Source: Thoreauomyces humboldtii | Lineage: Eukaryota > Chytridiomycota > Chytridiomycetes > Spizellomycetales > Powellomycetaceae | Assembly: GCA_027596035.1 (NCBI GenBank) | Contig: JADGJA010000762.1 | Location: forward strand, 1-11,101 | DNA length: 11,101 nt | Direction: 5' to 3' | Shown: in pieces, positions 1 through 8,100 of the stretch | Layout of the letters: each line of letters begins with the position of its first letter | Numbering within the stretch: position 1 is the stretch's first letter | Position numbers and translations under genes: made by a program | The notes under the pieces: generated by a model | What the model was told of the DNA's origin: nothing | Seen by the model: the letters and a program-made list of their open reading frames with translations, nothing else | The model's database searches: none

Positions 1-1030
1 ACTGCGGTGGCTATGTCCCAGCGCCAGGCGATGCATAACCATGTCAGCGCCCCCACTGCTTCGAGATAGAGAGCAGCGAATTCAAATAATGGATTGTCAC
101 CCGTTGTGTCTGCGCCGGCGTACGGCGTAGGGCAGGATGTACAATCTGACATTTCAAAGCGTACTAGAAGGTCTTCGATGTAGGTGCGGTTGGAAACGGT
201 CAAGGAGTAGCCGGCGCCTTTGGTATGTGTGAAGGTCATACCAAGATGGTTTTGCACTTGGCCCTGGTCGGTGAACTGAAACTGCGAATGCAGTTCCGCC
301 CTGATTTGGCGCATCGCTTTGGGGTCTTTGATTAACAATAAAATGTCATCCACAAAGATAAGAAGAACGACGAGATTATCGATTGAGGGCGAGCCGTTGT
401 ACTTGAAGAACACGCACGTACTGTTTAGTGCCACAGTGTACCCGAGGGTCTCAAGAGCACCTTTTAAGGTGTGGTACCATAACATGGGAGATTATTTAAG
501 TCCATAGAGCGCCTTGTTGAGGCGTAGGACCCAGGCAGGTTTCGGATGGAGTTTGTTCTCAAAACCTTCAAATTGTTCGATGAATACTTCTCGGTCCATT
601 TTGCTGTTGAGGAACGCTGTGATAGCGTCCATGGAGTGGATGTCCAGACCGTGCTGGACGGCAAATGCTAAGAAGAGTCGAAGGATAGCAAAGGGAAGTG
701 TCGGTGCGTACGTCTCGTCATAATCAACGCCGAGACGTTGCGTCTGTCCCTGACAGACTGCCCGAGCCTTATGCTTCTTATAAGTTCCGTCCGGGTTCAT
801 AACTTTCTTGAAGACCCATTTTGTACCAATGACTCGGCGGTCTTTAGGACGACGCACCAGAGTAAATGTGTTGTTTGCGACGAGAGATTCATTCTCTTTG
901 ATCGCGGCGAGCTTGAAGAGCTCCGCGTCGGCATGGCGCATCGCTTGTTTCCAATTGTATGTATCTGGATCAAGTAAACGGGCGGCATGTACTGCGGCTC
1001 TGTTTTCCCAGTGATCTAGGGCAACGGCCC
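1..1030 (-). pseudogene. copia reverse transcriptase (RVT_2) remnant, 3' end outside the window
   Basis: The translation matches the copia reverse-transcriptase family in order. It starts with an N-terminal DAELFKLAAIKENESL block, then VIGTKWVFKKVMNPDGTYKK and VDYDETYAPT. Motif A follows with its first catalytic aspartate (SMDAITAFLNSKM), then NKALYGLK, then the catalytic FVDDILLL box at about 335-360. A TAA at 492-494 directly follows ALYGLK, where family members normally have glutamine, so one C-to-T change of CAA explains it. After that stop the frame stays open to position 1 and ends in AWRWDIATA, which corresponds to the family's RPDIAxAV segment before RNase H. The start of homology is near 995-1030, where it abuts integrase in a different frame. 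Confidence 0.9.
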
Positions 1031-2200
1031 CATGTGGATGAGCGTAACGGCTTCTAGAATATATGGCCAGAAACGACGAGGAAGATGTGAGTCGGCGAAG
1101 ATGGCGCGTGCGCAATCAAGTAGCGTACGGTTTCAGCGCTCAGAGACTCCGTTCTGCTGGCTGGTGTACGCTTCAGATTCTTCATGTTCGATTCTTCGTT
1201 CGATTAGGAAATCTTTAAGTTTCCCTTGGTACTCAGTACCTTGGTCCGTGCGGACCTTTTTGATCGTAACTGATGTTTGGTTTTCAAACCATGACAAGAA
1301 AGCCGTAAAGCAATTGCGAATCTCAGTGGATGTGCGCGACGCAATGGCGTACTGGTGGACGTAGCGAGAAGCATGGTCCGTGAAGGATGATGAGTATTTC
1401 TCCTTGGCCGTGCCAAGGATACAAAAAGGGCCTTGGACGTCCGAATGTATCAGATCGCCGAGGGCACGAGGAGTTTGGTTTCCAACTGATGGAAAAGGTA
1501 ATCGTGTAAATTTGCCAAGAAGACAACTTTCACACGATACGCCGTCGGACGGCGTAGGGGGCGCAGCCTCCACTACGGAAAAACCCAAGGTCACGTTCGG
1601 AAGCAATGGTAAGATATGCATGCCACAGTCACCGAGTCGTTGATGGGCCAGGCGGTGCGCGATCTGAGTCGAGCACGCCATGGCGGTAAGCGGGGAAGAT
1701 TGTAGTATCTGACCCTCCAGGTAGTATGCCGAACCTTGGCGGACACCCTGGGCAAGAATATGGCCATTTCTGATAAACTTGACCAATGATGTGGACGCCT
1801 CGAAGAGGACGTCAATCTCGTGGTCGTTGGATTGGGGCACGGACACCAATGTGTGTTTGAGGGCCGGGACGTGTAAAGCGTTAAGTAGAGATAAAGTATC
1901 CGGGGACTCCAGTGGAGCAATGTGAATGGCGCCCTTAGAGTGGGCTGGAACAATAGTTCCGTTCGCGACGGCGACGTGTTGGGTTGAGGGAATCTGCGTA
2001 GTGGGATCGAAATATTCTGGGAGAGGACTCATATGGTTTGTTGCTCCGCTATCGATCAACCCGCGAAACATTGTGTTGACCATCGAAACATGCATTCCGT
2101 GGGCAATGCTGACGTGCGCCTGACCCGGGCGTGGCGGATCGGCCGGCCTCGAGAACGACCAAGCGTCCTGGGCTTGCTGGGCCATGATCTTCGCGTACAC
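1031..2200 (-). pseudogene. copia protease and integrase remnant
   Basis: This continues the gag frame. The retropepsin active site IDSGATNHMS is at about 2030-2056. The pre-integrase zinc-binding region follows, with histidines in AHQRLG and a CESC pair. The integrase core keeps all three acidic residues: D in IHSDVQGPF, D in RTDQGTEY, and E in QQNGVSER about 35 residues later. A TGA at 1133-1135 sits just after that glutamate. The same frame continues to read integrase-like sequence (NRTLLDCARAIF, then FWPYILEA) down to about 1031, so the TGA is a nonsense change in an old open frame. The C-terminal integrase segment that normally follows is absent and reverse transcriptase begins at once, in another frame. 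The protein would have processed the polyprotein and inserted cDNA into host DNA. Confidence 0.9.
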
Positions 2201-2942
2201 TTTGCATGTGCAGGTCTTGTGGCGCGCCCTAGGGCACCACTTGCACCAGTTAGATTCGTCTCCAGGATCCTAAACTCGGGCTTCCCGAGCGACGGGATGG
2301 GGCGCCTGATAACGGCGTTCCTGATCTTGATGATCCACGAGACGCTCGGCGTGAGCCATGAGTGCACGTAACGTTTGATGACCCTGGTTCTTAAGTTGCA
2401 ATGAAATAAAAGCAGGGAGACCGTCCAGGAATAGTTTACGGGCGGCAAAGTCAGGGAGCTGAGGAATACTCGAATAGATCCCTTCAAAGTCATGGACAAA
2501 CTTAGCAATGTCAGACTTTGTTGCTCGTAGCGCTTGGAGTTGAGCAAATTGATGGAAAGCATGATCATGAGGAACAAAGCGCTCGAGCATAGTGCTCCGG
2601 ATACCCGGGACGGTAGTACCGTCTACGATACGGTCCATCCAGGTTAAGGTAATGTAACGCTCCGCCTTGGAGCGGCGTTCTCACCAATCAAGTGCTCGAT
2701 CAGTAAACTTGCTGAGGAGATCGGCCCCAACGTTGTTTGAATCAATTGCACGTTGACGAAGTGCGACGTCCACTTTGTTAATGAAAGTGTGGAGTGGTTT
2801 CCACTCCCGTTCGCCTTTAAAGATAGGGATATTCTTTAAAAGATCTTCATGAAACTTGCTGTACCTCGGGACCTCCCTGCCCCAAGCCGCCTGTGGTGTC
2901 GCAGGTGCTAGGCTTATGTAAGCCCAGCTCCTTATATAGCGT
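2201..2942 (-). pseudogene. copia gag remnant with CCHC zinc knuckle
   Basis: Gag forms the virus-like particle that packages element RNA. The frame is open downward from a TAA at about 2943-2945. It reads a copia-type gag with an IPIFKGEREWKPLHTF segment near 2780-2840 and a later LFLDGLPAFISLQL segment near 2400-2450. The first in-frame ATG (2636-2638) lies inside the conserved region, so the true N terminus is missing or displaced. A TGA at 2681-2683 and a TAG at 2270-2272 interrupt the same frame. Directly after the TAG, still in frame, 2204-2245 encodes CKWCPRARHKTCTC, a perfect C-x2-C-x4-H-x4-C knuckle. A programmed readthrough stop is unlikely, because gag stops do not normally separate the capsid from its own knuckle and a second stop lies upstream. 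Confidence 0.85.
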
Positions 2943-2962
2943 TATTAGGCTTATGTAAGCCC
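2909..2962. repeat. Two direct copies of a 17-bp unit containing a palindrome
   Basis: TAGGCTTATGTAAGCCC occurs at 2909-2925 and again, identical, at 2946-2962 (offset 37 bp). Each copy contains GGCTTA-TG-TAAGCC, a 6-bp-arm palindrome with a 2-bp centre. Sequence after each copy is only loosely similar. A third partial word (ATAAGCCC) lies near 2977-2984. The pair sits at the 5' edge of the recognisable gag and brings three stops in the gag frame (between 2943 and 2953). It could be the scar of a small insertion or a degenerate tandem duplication; I do not recognise a family. Confidence 0.6.
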
Positions 2963-3207
2963 TGCTTTCTTGTATAATAAGCCCGCCTGGAGCTTTGGTA
3001 CTGCCGAATCAACTGCCGCCGCCGTAGCGTTGGTGCTAGCGCTTGTCAAATCTTTGTTGAAAGTCCGCCGCCGTTTCAAAGTGACGTGTTGAATCTTGGG
3101 TTTCTTCCTTACACTCTGCACACTTCGTTGGGTCTTCTTGACAATCCTTTCGGGTCTTCTTGAATCCGACCTTCTGTTTCGCCTGAAAAAAAGCTGCATT
3201 TTTGAAA

Positions 3208-3554
3208 GTGGCACTTTTTCGTGGCACTTTTTTTTTCCACGAACTCGCTTGCGTCAACGTTTTCGCTCTTTTCTCCTCTTTTCTAAATGCTCTCCGCTCG
3301 ACTCGTGGCACTTATGGCACTTTTTTTCGGAACATCCCAGTCTATACACGTATATCCTGCTTCTCTCTTAGGGGTTATACCCTAAGTCATAATCATATAT
3401 TTACATATTTTATATCTAAGTTCTCTAAAAACGTGCCATAAGTGCCACTTTTATTCCTCTTTTCACTCCCCGTAATGATTTTTCTATCAAAATTCGTCCC
3501 AAAATGTGCCGGAAATGTGCCGGAATTGTGCCATGATTTTCAAAAATGTGCCAC
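3208..3554. repeat. Cluster of GTGGCAC-like words with one strand switch
   Basis: Left half, forward orientation: GTGGCAC at 3208-3214, 3221-3227 and 3305-3311, and TGGCAC at 3315-3320. Right half, reverse orientation: GTGCCAT at 3433-3439, GTGCCAC at 3442-3448, GTGCC at 3506-3510 and 3517-3521, GTGCCAT at 3528-3534, and GTGCCAC at 3548-3554. All copies on one side share one orientation and all on the other side have the opposite one. Many are followed or preceded by T or A runs. Inverted subterminal repeats of a small non-autonomous DNA transposon would look like this; a decayed palindromic repeat is the alternative. No transposase is present. Confidence 0.6.
3305..3448. repeat. Perfect 16-bp inverted repeat bounding about 144 bp
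   Basis: GTGGCACTTATGGCAC at 3305-3320 is the exact reverse complement of GTGCCATAAGTGCCAC at 3433-3448. A T-run follows the left arm and an A-run precedes the right arm, so similarity extends weakly inward. The interior of about 112 bp is AT-rich and non-coding. The outer flanks (CTC on the left, TTT on the right) give no obvious target-site duplication. A MITE-like element is possible, but the lack of a duplication leaves this open. Confidence 0.6.
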
Positions 3555-3645
3555 GTTTAACAAGAAAGCTTCATTATTCATTCATTCTATCCATATGACT
3601 CCCAAGAGACTCTAAGATGCTTCTGGTGGTCGTTTATGTATTTGA

Positions 3646-4875
3646 TTAGCCATTCATCAACGTCATTGTGAATTGGCAAGGTACTACCGCTACGTTCAAA
3701 GAACATGCTGCAGTCGGGCTTGCCGTAATGGAGACGGGGGTACCGGCAGTGAAGATATCAAACCAAGTGAAGCATACTGAACTAGTGACAGTGTTGGACA
3801 ACCCTGATACGTACAGTGAAGCCACATTTGAAAAACCGTATCCGCCTGAACTAATACACTTTATAGTAATATAATTGGCGCCTGTAAAACCTGTAAAATT
3901 CAGGTTCACGGTCATTTGGTACCAACCTGTTACCGACGGTGTGAACGAAGAGTACGTGTAAGTATCGTTGGGATTTCTGCATGCATAGGTCCGTTGGAAC
4001 TGTAACATATTTGCTGCGTTGGCTGTAAGTGACTGAGAGGTAGATGCGATTGCTGTAAAGAAGTGAGGGTTCGTTGGAAAGAAACTCGTAGCCGAGACGC
4101 CTCCTGCCACCTGTAAAGCCGCTGACAATGCACTCGCTGCGTCATTGGTACAGTAAATAACAACTGTACTTGGAGACATCGCCAAAATGTTTGGAGGATT
4201 TATCACCTGACCAACACTGTAGCCTGCGCCGCCCTGAAACACTAACCTACCTCCACTCTTTAAAATACGAAAAGAGGAACCATACCCTGCACACGCATTT
4301 CCTGTTCCATTATCGAACATGTCCCACATCATTTGCAAGTTATCTCGCCCATAAGCGTTCAACTGGAATCCGGCATTAGTATCAGTTGTTGATTTAATTC
4401 CAATAGAAAGAGACTTATTCATACCTATGCCACCTGCAACTTGAAGGGCTCCAGATATTGGAGAAAATGCATCAGTTGTGTTCAGCAATTGTAACGCTCC
4501 AGAAACTGTTGATAAACCATTTATAGTCAACCCTCCGTTTAGTAATACATTTCCACTTAGTAATCCTAGTACTAGTGAAGCGCATAAGGATTAGTAATCG
4601 TGGTATTTGTACCAGCAATTGGAGCACCAGAGATGTAAACAGTAGCAGCCGCTGTCCTAACGACACCTGTGTTCGTCGCAGTCAATGTTGAAGCATTGAT
4701 TGAATTGTATTGAAGACTTGTCGCGTTTGTTCCAGATGCAGCCGTTGTCGAGTCCAAAATGGTGCTTGTGGCTTGATTTATATATGTTGCCCATACTGGC
4801 GAGAAGATCCTCATGAATGAAGGACTTGAAGAGATCCTCCGAACCGTCGGCTGTGACTTGCGCTTCGAGCGACAT
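3646..4875 (-). pseudogene. Virus/phage-like fibre protein gene with C1q-like C terminus, frameshifted
   Basis: The largest intact piece is 4530-3646, 294 residues ending in MTLMNG. It has two copies of a collar-type repeat (SGALQVAGGIG near residues 26-36, AALQVAGGV near 137-145). Between them, a middle segment with DNLQMMWDMFDN resembles structural proteins of phages and giant viruses. From about residue 156 to the end is a roughly 139-residue C1q/TNF-like jelly roll (SSFTPSVTGWYQMTVNLNF, then TVTSSVCFTWFDI). Upstream coding continues in another frame (about 4814-4576) with typical ISGAPIAGTNTTITNPYAL, which then hits TAG at 4573-4575; the first frame resumes with GLLSGNVLLNGG. So a 1-base frameshift lies near 4565-4585. 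The start is either ATG 4812-4814, or ATG 4873-4875 in the first frame with a second, opposite shift near 4770-4800. Such proteins usually trimerise and bind a surface receptor; the role here is unknown. Assembly error could mimic the breaks. Confidence 0.7.
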
Positions 4876-5122
4876 TGTGAACTCTGAAGATGGACCGCTG
4901 CTATAGTAGAGGAGGACGAAGCGACTCGATACGGATACGGATGAAAATGAAAACGATGCTCTTTCTATCGGGATGAGTTGCAGTCCATCTGAATGTATGC
5001 GAGAGGAATGCCAAAAAACTGCGGTGCACATCATTCCTCTGCTCCTCATTCCTCATTCCCCATTCCGTAACTTGCCAAGTAAACAGCAAACAAAGTCTCG
5101 TTTAGCACGGAGCGATACGGTT
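4876..5122. promoter_or_regulatory. Divergent intergenic region between the fibre-like gene and the PPR gene
   Basis: About 250 bp separates the two inferred starts, so it should contain both promoters. I see no clear TATA box. The main structured feature is a CATTCC cluster at 5032-5066. Open frames crossing this interval are short and look like chance. Confidence 0.4.
5032..5066 (+). promoter_or_regulatory. Cluster of four CATTCC words (candidate TEA-domain factor sites)
   Basis: CATTCC occurs at 5032-5037, 5047-5052, 5054-5059 and 5061-5066, the last three at exact 7-bp spacing. One reverse copy (GGAATG) is at 5005-5010. Fungal TEA/ATTS factors such as AbaA and Tec1 recognise CATTCY, so this could be a real site array 57-90 bp upstream of the inferred PPR start. 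It could also be a short degenerate tandem repeat in a pyrimidine-rich promoter. Binding is inferred from motif identity alone. Confidence 0.35.
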
Positions 5123-8100
5123 ATGCACCGCTCTTGCGCTCGTGGAGGGCAGCGCTCTGTACGATTAACGTCTGCCAGGGTCCTGAAGGCCCCTGCAGAC
5201 TTGGTTTCTGCGTTTGCCACGAGCGCAGAGCCAACGTTCTTAGGGTGGAAGCTCAAAAACATCTCGTCAACGTCTGAGTCGTCTCCCCGCCCGGCAGGGC
5301 GACCAGCAGGACGACGCAGGGCCGAGAATATCGAACATACTTTTTCACCTATAGGTCGATTGAAGGACCGCATTCCTGGTGCGCAACTAGACCCCTTTCG
5401 CCTGTATTCAAGGGACTTACCTGGACACTCCAATTAACAGGACTCACCGCCCACATTTCGATACCCAAATCGCCAACAAATATCAAATCCTTCCGGCAAT
5501 CTTTAGCCGCTCAACATGCTGAAAAGGCAGCCGCGCTGACGAAGACAAAATCATTGCAAGGTCGCCTTCGTGCGCTCCCCGTCGATGACATCGAGAAACT
5601 TTTAAAACTAGCTTTAACCCAGCAGAAGCTCGCTACAAAGGACGAGTATGAACACTCCCGCATCTCCGTTAAGACGCTATTTTCAGCTCTGGTTTTCCGC
5701 ATAACCAAGTCGGATTTGGATTTGTGGACCACGCAGCCGACCCGCAGCATCTCGACCGTCAAAGACCCGATTGCTCTCTCTCAAGTGCTTCGCGCTAGAA
5801 AGCTGATATTGGAAGATGCGCGCACAGTTTATGGGATCCGGCCATCGGCTTTCGATTACCATAATCTGGTCGTGGCCCAGATATCTCGAGGAGCTTTAAC
5901 CGATGCGCAGGCCACCATCAGAAGTGCCTTGGCCGGCGGGGAGAAGCCCTTGCAGGACACTTTGAACTTTTTCGCCATCGCCTGCGCTCGCGAGCGGAAT
6001 TGGAAAGCTGCTCGATGGGCAAGGGAAACGTCTTTGTTGGCGGTCAGGTGGACGGCCGACCCTGTCTTGGCAAACTTAGGTGCACTCGTAGCCTTTGTGG
6101 TTACGCATGCTAACGACCTTGATGCCACCGTCGCAAATAAGTTCCTGCAGAAACATTGCTTAAACGACCTGGATCACCTGCGTAGTCTTCTTAGCCGGTA
6201 CGAGGCTGGGCCGCCTCCCGCTATAAAGCTTGTTTTGCAAGAGTTACTTTCCATTCTTCCTGTAAAGTGCCTCAAACCTGGAATCAGTCCGGCCTTGGAC
6301 GTGTATCGGCTGCAACATGCTTTTCGCTGCTCTACGCCGGAAGATCGGTCCAACCTTATGAGGCGATGCAACCCCTTTCGAGACACTTTTGTTCTTGAGC
6401 GCCTCGGTCGCGGAGGCGATCCGAACGAGCTTCTGAGCCCAATGGACCCTGAGCTAAAGGAACATGCGCGGCAGGCTCGTTTCACGAACCGACAGAATCC
6501 AGACACGGAACAGCTGGCTGCGTCCATCGATCGAGCTCTTCGCTTAGATCCGCCCGCACTTCAAGAAGCTTATTCTCGATTTAGAGACGCGGTGCGCGTC
6601 TCATACATTCTTCCCACAACGCTCATCAAAGATTTGATTGTCAGGCACCTGACGGCCGGCCGATATAAACAGGCAAAGCATGTATACGACACGGCTGTGC
6701 AATGGGAGCAGCAACTACCAACGGAAACGATTGAGTACCTCATTCAAAACGCTTTGGAGGCGAACGATTGGGAAGGAGTGCGTAACGTGTACTCGACTCT
6801 CACGGAACTAGCGACGCCAACGGCCAGAATCTGCGCTTTCATTCTGAATGGCATCAGGAAAACGACACACAGTAACCCGGCTCAGTGGCTGATGCAGGTC
6901 TCCACCACTTTCGCGAGAATGGTGGACAAAGAGGGCGTCGTGCCGGACGTCAGGATGGTCAATATGCTTGCCAACGCTTATGCAGCTTCGGGCGACGCGC
7001 CGTCAATTCTTTGGACACTGAATAGATGGAAGGATATCCTTGAACCCGATGCGTATACTACTCATGCCCTCGTGAAGGCGCACTTAACCGCTGGCGCGAG
7101 GGACAAAGCAGTTGAAGTTCTGGAAGGACTGGTGAAAGATTTGAAACCGTTGCAATCCACGATCAACATGATTGTGGCTTCCGCTCCTAACGTAGCGGAA
7201 GGCGACGCCCTTGCAGAGCGCGCTGAGACAATCTGGGGAGTAACGCGCAATTTGTCTACCGAACAGGCGATAAAACATATTACCGGTCCAGGATCTAAAA
7301 CGCCCGACGTCGGACACTTCACAAAGATTATCGGCTCTCATTTAGAAAAGGGCGAGACGGCGCAAGCCGATGCCGTTTTCGAAAGCATGATAAAACAAGG
7401 CGTGAAGCCCAACGCCATTACCTATCATGTTTTCATCCATCACTACGCCAAGCTGGAAGATATGTCTCGCGCAGATTCCTACCTGACTCGCATGGGCGAC
7501 ATGATCCCGCTCGTCAAGACCTATGCGAGCTTAATAGCAGGACATGCCGCAGCAGGGGACGTCTGGGCTGCCGAACGCGTGGTCGAGAGCATGCGATGTC
7601 CCCCCGATACTGGGATCATGAATGCCGCCATGGACGTTCGGGCCCGCGAGGGCGACGTGGAAGCCGTGCGACGAATTCGTCGGGCCATGGTGCGCAAATA
7701 CGGTCTCAAGGTCAATAGCATCACCTACAACATCCTGCTCAAGGCATACGCAAGGGATCACTCCCCCGCCAGCCTTCGAGCTGCCCTCCACATCCTGAGG
7801 ACGCTCGAGGCTCATCCGGACCCCGATCTCAGGGTGTACGAGCACACACCTTACACCACCGTGATTGCGGGGTTCGGTCGAGCTGGGGACGCGAATGGCG
7901 CCCTGAGGAGGTGGGACGAAATGGAGAAAGCCTGCGTGCCACCCGCCCTGGCCACCTGGAACGCCATGATCGGAGCGCTCTGTAATGCTGGACGACTGGA
8001 TGACGCGAAAGCGTGGTTCCAGAAAGGATTCGTCGGAACGGACCTCGCTCCGGACGCCGTCACGTTCGCGACGCTGATAAAGGGTCACGCAGAGCGAAAC

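Larger units (their letters stand above)
1..2942 (-). mobile_element. Degenerate Ty1/copia LTR retrotransposon, truncated by the window edge
   Basis: Read on the minus strand, the segment carries the Ty1/copia domain order: gag, CCHC zinc knuckle, aspartic protease, integrase, reverse transcriptase. Integrase ahead of reverse transcriptase separates copia from Ty3/gypsy. The element cannot be active. It has in-frame stops at 2681-2683 (TGA), 2270-2272 (TAG), 1133-1135 (TGA) and 492-494 (TAA), plus a frame change near 1000-1035. RNase H and the 3' LTR lie beyond position 1. I could not recognise a 5' LTR, primer-binding site or target-site duplication on the right side. The right boundary of 2942 is only the limit of the open gag frame; weak gag-like sequence may continue to about 3050. 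Codon-level conservation across roughly 2.9 kb makes the family assignment firm. Confidence 0.93.
2943..3645. other. AT-rich intergenic stretch without a supported gene
   Basis: No convincing coding region is visible between the copia remnant and the fibre-like gene. The minus-strand open stretches here (about 2951-3214 and 3036-3311) are short, lysine/arginine-rich and mutually overlapping. The lower part (about 2986-3050) could hold a decayed gag N terminus, since it is alanine/threonine/serine-rich and in the gag frame. From 3340 to 3480 the sequence is strongly AT-rich. The main structure is the strand-switching GTGGCAC cluster described separately. Confidence 0.6.

Noticed and set aside
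2270..2272. Programmed stop-codon readthrough between gag and pol
   Set aside because: The TAG falls before the gag zinc knuckle, and other nonsense codons in the element point to decay.
2961..2978. Minus-strand ATACAAGAAAGCAGGGCT resembles a Gateway att core
   Set aside because: Similarity is partial, it sits inside decayed retroelement DNA, and no vector sequence is nearby; most likely chance.
2951..3311. Two overlapping minus-strand open frames of 87 and 91 residues
   Set aside because: Both are short, lysine/arginine-rich, overlap each other in different frames and match no domain I know. Part of the first may be decayed gag.
3208..3554. CRISPR-like array
   Set aside because: The words are too short, irregularly spaced and switch strand; there are no uniform spacers and the genome is eukaryotic.
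5053..5433. Minus-strand 126-residue open frame
   Set aside because: It is antisense to the inferred PPR first exon and has no recognisable domain.
4973..5437. Open frame of 154 residues starting at 4973 as a separate gene
   Set aside because: The portion from 5123 is better explained as the first exon of the PPR gene; the part before it is promoter-like and low in coding character.
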